64,000 nucleotides of DNA, taken from assembly GCF_002214485.1 (NCBI RefSeq), contig NZ_CP015102.1, forward strand, positions 434,001 through 498,000, in the 5' to 3' direction. The position numbers and the translations under genes were made by a program. This stretch comes from Thermococcus pacificus (lineage in GTDB: Archaea; Methanobacteriota_B; Thermococci; Thermococcales; Thermococcaceae). This document shows positions 26,991 to 34,103 of the stretch, one piece after another (positions within the stretch are counted from its first letter, which is position 1; each line of letters begins with the position of its first letter). The notes under the pieces are model-generated. The model was given only the letters and a program-made list of their open reading frames with translations. It was not told where the DNA came from and did no database searches.

Positions 26991-28259
26991 CTACCCCCTT
27001 GACAGGAACCTCTCCTCCAGCTCGCGGTTTATCAGGACGAAGGCAAGTGCAAAGACCACAAGGGCAAGGCCGATGGGCACTATCATCCACCAAGCCATGC
27101 TGTATATCGCGTTCTGGCTGAGCACCATTCCCAGCATCGTTCCCCAATTGAAGCCAGGCGCGACCCTGAAGAAGCCCAGTATCGATATCAGCGCGATGGC
27201 CTTGGGTGTGAAGAGCGACAGCTGGTAGATTGAGTACGGCCCGACTATCTTCAGTATGTGCCTCCGGAGTATCCACTTCCTGTCGGCGCCCAGGCTCTCA
27301 GCCGCGGCCACGTACTCCTTGTTGAGTTCGGTCCTGACTATCGCCCCCACGTTCCTGGCTATCTTCCCGAAGAGCAGAACCGCCAGCGCCAGCACGAAGG
27401 CCCACATGGGTACCGTTATCCTGGCGTTGTAGGACACGCTCCCGGTCAAGGGTGTGAGGGCTATCATGAAGGGTATGACGGGGACTATTGTGGAGAGCTT
27501 TGATATAGAATCCACGACAGTTCCGGTTTTTCCCCTCAGTGAGGCGGCAAGGCCGGCGAGCGTTCCTAGGACAACCGCCACGACGGCCGTGAGGTATACC
27601 AGCACCACCGTCTGCCTCGCCCCCCACAGGAATGCCGCACCGACGTCCCTGCCGTAGGTGTCGGTTCCCAGGATACCGTAGGTGGCGCCTACTATTTTGA
27701 CCGTTGAGTTCAGTGCCCCCTCGACGGTTATCGTATAAACCCCGTGCTCTGGAACCACCTCACCGCTCTGGTTCACGAAGAACAGCGGCTTCAAGCCCAT
27801 TCTAAAGGCCGTGTCCTCCATTCTGAACTCAACTCCCCTGTCCTCAGCTATCTCCATCAGTACCTGCCACTGGTAGGCGAGGGAGACTTCATCGGAGATT
27901 CCCCTGTAGAACTGGTAGCTCTCCCCTGAGGGCGTCGTTACCGTTACCGTCATGGGGCTCCCCTCGGTTTTGTTGGACTTCACTATTATGTCTTGAGGTG
28001 GCTTTGAGTATCTGAAGTCGTACTCGAAGGCCTGGAGGCCGGATTGACTCTTTACAGGGGCCAGTTCCTCCGTTGGAGGCAGGCTCTTTCCGAAGAGGTT
28101 CACCCAGGATGGCGGGGCGAGCTTGGGGTTCTCCTTCCAGTAGAGGCCGTTGTACCAGTTCTCTATCTTCTCCTCGTTCACGAAATAGGGGGCGATGAAC
28201 GCTGCGATGGTGTATATCACGATGATGGCCACTCCCAGTCTGAGCTTGTTGGTTCTCAT
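26991..28259 (-). CDS. Oligopeptide ABC permease, DppC/OppC type (orphan pair)
   Basis: This is an inner permease of an oligopeptide-type importer. One N-terminal helix is followed by an extracytoplasmic insertion of about 160-170 residues and then five helices. The EAA loop is visible (AAAESLGADRKWILRRHILK). The insertion begins with the motif YWKENPKLAPPSWVNLFGK, matched in the other DppC at 37788 (YWEDNPKNVPPTWYNMF). It overlaps its dppB partner by four bases. No binding protein or ATPase is adjacent, so it either borrows the ones at 34104-41245 or uses distant genes. Confidence 0.88.
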   Translation of the reverse strand: MRTNKLRLGVAIIVIYTIAAFIAPYFVNEEKIENWYNGLYWKENPKLAPPSWVNLFGKSLPPTEELAPVKSQSGLQAFEYDFRYSKPPQDIIVKSNKTEGSPMTVTVTTPSGESYQFYRGISDEVSLAYQWQVLMEIAEDRGVEFRMEDTAFRMGLKPLFFVNQSGEVVPEHGVYTITVEGALNSTVKIVGATYGILGTDTYGRDVGAAFLWGARQTVVLVYLTAVVAVVLGTLAGLAASLRGKTGTVVDSISKLSTIVPVIPFMIALTPLTGSVSYNARITVPMWAFVLALAVLLFGKIARNVGAIVRTELNKEYVAAAESLGADRKWILRRHILKIVGPYSIYQLSLFTPKAIALISILGFFRVAPGFNWGTMLGMVLSQNAIYSMAWWMIVPIGLALVVFALAFVLINRELEERFLSRG

Positions 28260-29221
28260 TGCCTCTCCCCTCCCGAACGCGGGTCAAGGTAGAGGTACAG
28301 GCCCTCCATGACTACTGCGTTGATGAAGTAGAACAGCATCATCACTGCCGTCGTGAAGAACAGTATCTCAGGTGCGTAGGCAAAACCAAACCCGTCCCCA
28401 ATGCGGGTCAGCCAGAATGAAACCGCCATCAGATAACCGAGGCCGTGTATGTTGAACATGACCTCGATGAGCATCATTCCCGTCAGTATCTCCAGGAAGT
28501 TGTACGTTGTGAAGGTTAAGAACGCCGGAAGCGCCGTCCTGAGGAGTTTGCGCATTATCCTCCCCTCCGGCAGTCCCCTCGCGACGTCGTAGAGCACGTG
28601 GTCGCCATTGCGTTCGTTCACTATCATATTCCTTACGTTGAACGCGTACTCCCACAGGCCCGAGAACACCAGCGTGAGCACCGGAAGGACCAGGGCCCTG
28701 AGGTAGGTGCTCGTGGATAGGGTTCCGTGCACCTCTGCCCAGTTGATGGTGTCCTCGAAGTTGACGGGGAACAGGGAGAGCTTCCAGTAGAAGAGGAACA
28801 GGAACACCACGCCTATGAACCAGGAGGGCATGGCCGAGAAGGTTGGGGCCAAGGCGGAGACCACCTTATCCGCCAACCCCCGGTAGTAGCCTGCCCTCAG
28901 CCCTAAGAAGAGTCCTATCACAAGGAGAAAGACCTCGGTCAGCACGAGGAGGGCGAAGCTCTTGACGACGAAGGTCTCCAGACCTTCCTCCCACACCTCC
29001 GGCGGGTCTGTTAGGAACTTCCACGTGGCGGAGAAGTAGCCGCCTACGATGTCCAGCAGACTACTGTCGTTTTTTGGGTAGAACTTGTAGACCTTTCCGA
29101 GGTCGTTCCTTTCAATCCGCAGTTCTCCACCCCCTATAACGATTCCTACCACGAGAAGGGCAAGGAACAGGATTAAAAGATTCCTCGTGATTATCTTAGC
29201 AACGGCTCCGGCTTTAGCCAT
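28256..29221 (-). CDS. Oligopeptide ABC permease, DppB/OppB type (orphan pair)
   Basis: This is the six-helix partner of the preceding permease, 321 aa. It has the EAA-loop phrase DVARGLPEGRIMRKLLRTALP and an extracytoplasmic loop after helix 1 (KVYKFYPKNDSSLLD). ATG at 29221 is used because GGGTGAGA precedes it. The canonical EAA glycine is present. As with dppC here, no substrate-binding protein lies nearby. Confidence 0.88.
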   Translation of the reverse strand: MAKAGAVAKIITRNLLILFLALLVVGIVIGGGELRIERNDLGKVYKFYPKNDSSLLDIVGGYFSATWKFLTDPPEVWEEGLETFVVKSFALLVLTEVFLLVIGLFLGLRAGYYRGLADKVVSALAPTFSAMPSWFIGVVFLFLFYWKLSLFPVNFEDTINWAEVHGTLSTSTYLRALVLPVLTLVFSGLWEYAFNVRNMIVNERNGDHVLYDVARGLPEGRIMRKLLRTALPAFLTFTTYNFLEILTGMMLIEVMFNIHGLGYLMAVSFWLTRIGDGFGFAYAPEILFFTTAVMMLFYFINAVVMEGLYLYLDPRSGGERQ

Positions 29222-29247
29222 GTTCTCACCCAAAAGTTACATTGGTG

Positions 29248-29261
29248 TACTCTTTAAAACA
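29248..29261 (-). promoter_or_regulatory. TATA box of the orphan permease pair
   Basis: On the minus strand the sequence tgttttaaagagta lies about 27-40 bp before the dppB start at 29221. Confidence 0.4.
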
Positions 29262-29334
29262 TTTATGGGCTTAAGTAATTTTCGTCTGGTAGAAGAAGGG
29301 AATATGAATCAACAGTTCCCAGGAAATTAAATCC

Positions 29335-30165
29335 TCACTCCAGGAAGAGCGTATCAAGCCCCAATTTCTGGTATACGAACTTTTTCTGCCCCTCGGGAAC
29401 CACTGGTTTAGCCACCTCACTCTCGGCCTTTTCCCTGTCCATGAGGCCGTAGCGGACGAGGGCCGCTATTCTCCTGTGCTCAAAGCTGTGGCCGTGAACC
29501 TCCCAGTAGCGCTCCAGGGCCGGGCCAAGGACGAGGCAGTTGGTCGTGTAACCTGGTAGCTCTGGAAGCTCGAAGGGGAGTTCCTTGAGTATCTCCAGCC
29601 TCTCGCGCTCAGGCATCAGGGAGAGAAGTCTGACTTGGATTATTCCATCCTTCATGACCCTGTATGGGTGGTGGCCAAAGGGGAGCTCGTGGCCGGTGAT
29701 TATGTAGTGGTAGCCGTTTCTCAACGCGTATTTCCTGAGCTTCTCCATCGTCCTCTTGGAGCAGGCCCGGCATGGACTTTGGGCTTTGAGGAGTGCTTCT
29801 CTGAAGATGTCAGAGTAGTCATAGCGGAGGAGCGTAAAGGGGACTTCAAGGACCTCAGCAACCCTGCGGGCGTTCTCTATTGCTTCCCTAGCCATGAGGC
29901 CATGGTCTACCATAACAGCCTCAAGCTCTGGAACCCTGTAAACTTCCTTGGCTAGGTAGAGTGCTACGGTGCTGTCCTTTCCTCCAGAGTATGCAATGAC
30001 GGCCCTGTCGACCTTCTCCATCAGTTCTTCGAGCTCCCGCCTGATTGCCTCTCTGTTCAGAGGGTGCTTCAAGTAGACCTGACACTCCCTGCAAAGGGGC
30101 TTTCCGTCAATTATGTCTATCTTCGCCGTCCTCTCGTCGTGTATGCAGAGTGAGCACTTGAGCAT
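29335..30165 (-). CDS. PP-loop ATPase, TtcA/TtuA-type tRNA thiolation candidate
   Basis: This is a PP-loop pyrophosphatase of 276 aa. An N-terminal Zn-ribbon-like pair CSLC (C4, C7) and CREC (C25, C28) is followed by the PP-loop motif YSGGKDST (residues 59-66) and a later CRAC pair near 131-134 that could hold an Fe-S cluster. The layout resembles TtuA/TtcA tRNA 2-thiolation enzymes, although the C-terminal zinc part is missing. It may also be an uncharacterised member of the adenine-nucleotide alpha-hydrolase superfamily. Confidence 0.7.
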   Translation of the reverse strand: MLKCSLCIHDERTAKIDIIDGKPLCRECQVYLKHPLNREAIRRELEELMEKVDRAVIAYSGGKDSTVALYLAKEVYRVPELEAVMVDHGLMAREAIENARRVAEVLEVPFTLLRYDYSDIFREALLKAQSPCRACSKRTMEKLRKYALRNGYHYIITGHELPFGHHPYRVMKDGIIQVRLLSLMPERERLEILKELPFELPELPGYTTNCLVLGPALERYWEVHGHSFEHRRIAALVRYGLMDREKAESEVAKPVVPEGQKKFVYQKLGLDTLFLE

Positions 30166-30195
30166 GTTGGGGGAAGGGGAGACGCCTTTAAAACG

Positions 30196-30840
30196 TTACC
30201 CCCTGAGCTTAACTTTTCTCCCGAACTCGTTGACTTTCTCTCTGCCCTTTTTCCCTGCGAAGAAATAGACTACCACTATTTGGTTTTCTAGGAGGATTCC
30301 CCTGTTGTTCCTCGCTATGAGCCACCCGAAGAGGGCCCCAAAGACGAGACCGGCCAGCCAAAGTTCGAGTATAAACAGTCCGCGGGAAAACTCACCCGGC
30401 CTGGCCGTCATCGATATGGCTTTGTAGGCCAGTCCGAAGGCGAAGACGAAAAGACCCTCAAGGAGTAGGCTTGCCCTAACGGCCCTGCTCAGGAGCGAGA
30501 GGGCCCTGCTGTCACCGGCGTACTTCTCAAGGACTTTACCGTCGTGGATACTGTAAACAAGGGTTCTTGTGATGTTAGCACCGCTCCTGAAGGCTAGGAA
30601 CGCAAAGAGCATTGCTAGATAGTTCCAGCGAACCTTGAAGCTTGCCCAGAGCCCGATGGCTACCCAGATTAATGTGAAAAGCCTTTCAAGGCCCTTTTTC
30701 TCGTTTCTGGGGACGTCTACCCTCAGGGCTTTCCTTAGCGTTACCCCAGCGAGCTTTCCGCCGATCCTAATGAACCAGCTCATAACGTTGATTCCGAGGA
30801 ATATTAAGAGGAGAACTAGAGAAAGCAACTCCCAGAGCAA
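30196..30840 (-). CDS. Hypothetical integral membrane protein
   Basis: I do not recognise this 214-residue protein with about five or six predicted helices and a basic C-terminal tail (AGKKGREKVNEFGRKVKL). The start is probably TTG at 30840, preceded by GGTGAGG; the upstream GTG at 30849 lies inside that ribosome-binding site. It sits between the PP-loop and radical SAM genes without clear coupling. No transport or enzyme motif is visible. Confidence 0.6.
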   Translation of the reverse strand: MLWELLSLVLLLIFLGINVMSWFIRIGGKLAGVTLRKALRVDVPRNEKKGLERLFTLIWVAIGLWASFKVRWNYLAMLFAFLAFRSGANITRTLVYSIHDGKVLEKYAGDSRALSLLSRAVRASLLLEGLFVFAFGLAYKAISMTARPGEFSRGLFILELWLAGLVFGALFGWLIARNNRGILLENQIVVVYFFAGKKGREKVNEFGRKVKLRG

Positions 30841-30873
30841 GGGCCTCACCGTTCAATAATAGGGAGAAGGACT

Positions 30874-31782
30874 TTATCGCTCTTTTCTCTCCCTCTTCAC
30901 GATGGGGACGACGTCTCTGGCAATCCTTCTTGCACTGAAGAGCGTCAGCGGATCCATGGTCCTGTAGATTGCCAGCTGACAGCCACTTATCCTCACATCG
31001 ATGTGCTTTTTGGCCTCCATAGCCGCCTTCAGGAACTCTCTCACGCTCTCGGCCCTATCGAAGTCGAGACCGGCTTTTTTAAGCCTTTCAACGTTGAGCT
31101 CGTGGATCGTTAAAGGCTGGAGCATCATCTCGTCTATTCCGAGGGAAGCGGCAAGCTCGGCTATCTTCGGTATGTCCTCGTCGTTTATGCCGGGCATGAA
31201 GATGGTTCTAACCACCGAGCGGACGCTTTTGTCGTTTCCCACTATTTTCAGGGCGTTTACGACGGCATCAAAGGTGTCGGCGTTTGTTATCTTGAGGTGC
31301 TTCTCCCTGCTTGCCGCGTCGAGGCTTATCATCACCAGATCAAAATCGAGCTTCTTCCACAGCTCTTCTGTTAATAGGGAGCCGTTGGTCTGTAAATCGA
31401 GCCTCGCGTTTGGAAAGCGCTCGCGGAGCATCTTGTTTACCTCGACGATGCGGGGGCTTAGCAAAGGCTCGCCGTACTGGGAGACGGTTATCGCGTACGG
31501 GTCCTCCCAGCCGTAGTAGCCGGGCTTCGGTGCCTTTCCGAGCTTCACGGCAACGTTTGAGTAGCAGAATATGCAGTCGTGGTTGCACGCGGGGGTGAGC
31601 TCATAGCTCGGGTGGTGGACGGGGTTGGGGTTGTTTAAATCAAGCCCCTGGCAGCCCTGACAGTGAGTGGGGAACTTCAGATCCATCACAAACTGTTTTA
31701 GCAGTCTCGCTTCTTTGTTTTCTAAGATTTGAGGCTCAACTCCCATGCTCCTAGCAAACTCTTCCCAGCTCATCCTCTTCAT
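30874..31782 (-). CDS. Radical SAM protein, unassigned subfamily
   Basis: The radical SAM cluster is CNHDCIFC (Cys66, Cys70, Cys73; CX3CX2C). An extra CQGC pair at 41-44 lies upstream. The core domain follows with the SAM-binding region SQYGEPLLSPRI and the strand LDLQTNGSLL, as in many activase/maturase-like radical SAM proteins. Length is 302 aa. ATG at 31782 is used because GGTGAGAGA precedes it; the longer upstream reading frame is antisense to pyrK. Substrate unknown. Confidence 0.8.
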   Translation of the reverse strand: MKRMSWEEFARSMGVEPQILENKEARLLKQFVMDLKFPTHCQGCQGLDLNNPNPVHHPSYELTPACNHDCIFCYSNVAVKLGKAPKPGYYGWEDPYAITVSQYGEPLLSPRIVEVNKMLRERFPNARLDLQTNGSLLTEELWKKLDFDLVMISLDAASREKHLKITNADTFDAVVNALKIVGNDKSVRSVVRTIFMPGINDEDIPKIAELAASLGIDEMMLQPLTIHELNVERLKKAGLDFDRAESVREFLKAAMEAKKHIDVRISGCQLAIYRTMDPLTLFSARRIARDVVPIVKRERKER

Positions 31783-31829
31783 TCTCTCACCGACGGGGGC
31801 GGAGAAAATGGGTTTAAAAAGGTGATTGA

Positions 31830-32531
31830 TCAGAGCAGTCCCCTCAGCTGGGGGCCCTCGAACACTGGCCCGTCCCTGCACACGAGGTACTTTCCAAGGT
31901 TGCAGGAACCGCAGACGCCTATGCCGCACTTCATGTAGCGCTCGGCCGAAATCTGGACCTTTTCGTAGTCCATCACACGAAGGACTGCCCTTAGCATCGG
32001 CTCCGGACCACAGGCGTAGACCTGGTCAAACTCGCCCTTCCTCTCGGCTAGGACATCGGTTGGGAAGCCCTTCCTGCCCGCGGAGCCGTCGTCCGTGGTG
32101 ATTATCAGCTCATCAACGTAGTCCTCAACGTCCATAAGGGCGAGCTCGTCCTTTGAGCGGGCGCCGTAGATGAGGGTCACGTGCTCGAAGGCACCCCCGC
32201 CCTTTCGGGCCAGGGCATAGAGGGGTGGAATCCCGATGCCCCCGGCCACCAGCGCAACCCTCTTACCCCTGGCCTCAAAGCCGTTTCCATAGGGCCCCCT
32301 GATCCAGACGTAATCGCCTTCTCCGAGCTCGAACAGCCGTGAGGTGAAGGGCCCGACGCGTTTCACCACTATGATGTCTTCGCCGGCGAGACTGAATGGC
32401 TTCTCCCCCGCACCTGGGAGCCACACCATCAGGAACTGGCCGGGCCTGAACTTGAGCCTCTCGTCGAAGCGGAAGGCCCTAACGTCCTTCGCGACCTCCC
32501 ATGTCTCAACGAGTTCAACGCGCTTCAGCAA
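31830..32531 (-). CDS. pyrK: Dihydroorotate dehydrogenase electron transfer subunit PyrK
   Basis: PyrK carries FAD and a 2Fe-2S cluster and passes electrons from dihydroorotate dehydrogenase to NAD. FAD-binding phrases are visible (FRPGQFLMVW, then the NAD-binding GGIGIPPLYALA). The C-terminal 2Fe-2S site is CGIGVCGSCNLG followed by a fourth Cys in YLVCRDGP. The probable start is TTG at 32531, preceded by GGAGGGTGG, and so overlaps the end of pyrC; an ATG at 32573 is the alternative. The catalytic PyrD subunit is not in the window. Confidence 0.9.
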   Translation of the reverse strand: MLKRVELVETWEVAKDVRAFRFDERLKFRPGQFLMVWLPGAGEKPFSLAGEDIIVVKRVGPFTSRLFELGEGDYVWIRGPYGNGFEARGKRVALVAGGIGIPPLYALARKGGGAFEHVTLIYGARSKDELALMDVEDYVDELIITTDDGSAGRKGFPTDVLAERKGEFDQVYACGPEPMLRAVLRVMDYEKVQISAERYMKCGIGVCGSCNLGKYLVCRDGPVFEGPQLRGLL

Positions 32532-33744
32532 TTTCCACCCTCCTTCCACTGGGTTTTCCAATGACTTCGTCATCCTCCATAACGAGTTCCCCGCGGAGGA
32601 AGGTTTTGACCACCTTTCCGCGGAGCCTTTTACCCTCCCACGGGCTCCATCCTGCCTTCGTGTAGAAATCCTCGGGCCTGACGACCCATTCCTTCTTGAG
32701 GTCGATAACGGTGAAGTCCGCGTCCTTTCCGACCTCTAACCCCTTGTCCCTTATTCCAAATATTCTAATTGGGTTCAAGTGCATCTTCTCTACTATGTCC
32801 TGTAGCTCTATGAGCCCCCTGTTCACGGCATCCAGGAGGAGTGCCACTTCCGTCTCCAATCCAGGGATCCCGGCTGCCCCGTTCTCTTTATCCTGAAGTG
32901 TGTGGGGTGCGTGGTCGCTCGCTATGATGGGGATTCTTGAAAAATTCTCCCAGAGAGCCTTTCTATCGCTTTCGCCTCTCAGCGGCGGGTAAACTTTGAG
33001 GAGCGGGTTCCTCTCGTAGTCCCTTTTTGTTAGAAACAGGTGGTGGGGGGTAACTTCGAAGCTCACCCACGGCAGTCCTGCTTCCAAGATGGCCCTCAGC
33101 CCGTCGCCAGTCGAAACGTGGCAGATATTCAACTGTTTCTGCAATTCCCCTGCAGCGTGGATGGCCCGCTCGATGGCCCGAACCTCGGCCTCCGGCGGCC
33201 TCTCGGGGCTCTTCCGGATTGTCTCAGGGTCTTCCGCATGGACGCTCACTATTCCCGGTGAACAGGAATAGTCGCTTTCAAAGTTCTCCGAAAAGATGCT
33301 CCCCGTTGAGGCGCCCATGAACACTTTGTAGAAATCTGCCCGGACTTTCTGAGCCTCTCCGCAGTTTCCTTTCAAGAGGAACCCAAGGGCATAGTCCGAA
33401 TAAGCTTTCCTCTCAAATAGCCCCTTTCTCCTCTTGAACGTCGTGGCATCCATTACGGGCGGCTTTGTGTTGGGCATGTCGAAGACGGTGGTTATGCCGC
33501 CGTGAAGGGCCGCCTTCGTTCCGCTTTCTACGGTTTCTTTATCCCGCTGGTCGAAATCCCTTAGGTGAACATGGGTGTCTATTAGCCCTGGGAGTATAAC
33601 CTTACCGCGACCAATTTGAATGACTTCTTCTCCCTCCAACTCCCCGATGGAGATGCGGGAGATTTTCCCCTCAGAAACCCCTATGCTTCCCTCCATCAGT
33701 TTCTTGCCCATCAGGAACTTCCCTTTTAGAACCAGGTCATACAT
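32515..33744 (-). CDS. pyrC: Dihydroorotase PyrC
   Basis: This zinc hydrolase closes carbamoyl-aspartate to dihydroorotate in pyrimidine synthesis. The metal-binding strand is DTHVHLRDFDQ, with Asp in IIASDHAPHT as the catalytic acid, and VHAEDPETI and NICHVSTG holding the remaining ligands. Length is 409 aa, class I. ATG at 33744 follows GGGCGGG; the longer frame upstream is not needed. It forms an operon with pyrK, with a 17-base overlap. Confidence 0.93.
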   Translation of the reverse strand: MYDLVLKGKFLMGKKLMEGSIGVSEGKISRISIGELEGEEVIQIGRGKVILPGLIDTHVHLRDFDQRDKETVESGTKAALHGGITTVFDMPNTKPPVMDATTFKRRKGLFERKAYSDYALGFLLKGNCGEAQKVRADFYKVFMGASTGSIFSENFESDYSCSPGIVSVHAEDPETIRKSPERPPEAEVRAIERAIHAAGELQKQLNICHVSTGDGLRAILEAGLPWVSFEVTPHHLFLTKRDYERNPLLKVYPPLRGESDRKALWENFSRIPIIASDHAPHTLQDKENGAAGIPGLETEVALLLDAVNRGLIELQDIVEKMHLNPIRIFGIRDKGLEVGKDADFTVIDLKKEWVVRPEDFYTKAGWSPWEGKRLRGKVVKTFLRGELVMEDDEVIGKPSGRRVEIAEAR

Positions 33745-33770
33745 AGTGCCCGCCCGGAGATGAACCGCTT

Positions 33771-33783
33771 GATATTTTAAGTT
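33771..33783 (-). promoter_or_regulatory. TATA box of pyrC
   Basis: On the minus strand aacttaaaatatc lies about 27-39 bp before the pyrC start. Confidence 0.5.
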
Positions 33784-34100
33784 TTTTGCATCCTCCAAGA
33801 GGCACGATAGATGAAAAACGCCCTCTAACGATTTTTCGGGCTTTCTGCATTTTTATTGACAGCTTTTTGTGGCCTTTCACGAATCATATGTGTGTTAATA
33901 ACTTGAAAACTGTATTTTAAGACGCAATCCCTGTTTTAAGGACACATCTAAAACCGTTTGCGTATTGACACTATGTATCCTCTTTTTCATTGAAGTTACT
34001 TTTACAGGAACGTAACCCTTAAATAGGCTTTTAATGTATACTCCCATGCCATTATACACCACATATGGCGGCATTGCTAAAAATTGGAAGGAGGCAGTGG
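33784..34100 (+). promoter_or_regulatory. Long upstream region of the oligopeptide-binding protein gene
   Basis: About 320 bp of AT-rich DNA between pyrC and the binding-protein gene holds no reading frame I can support. Plus-strand TATA candidates are cccttaaatagg (34016-34027), gcttttaatgtata (34027-34040) and ccattatacacc (about 34048-34060). The last one is best placed for a short leader before the GGAAGGAGG ribosome-binding site. Multiple elements suggest regulated expression. Confidence 0.4.
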
Positions 34101-34103
34101 AGT

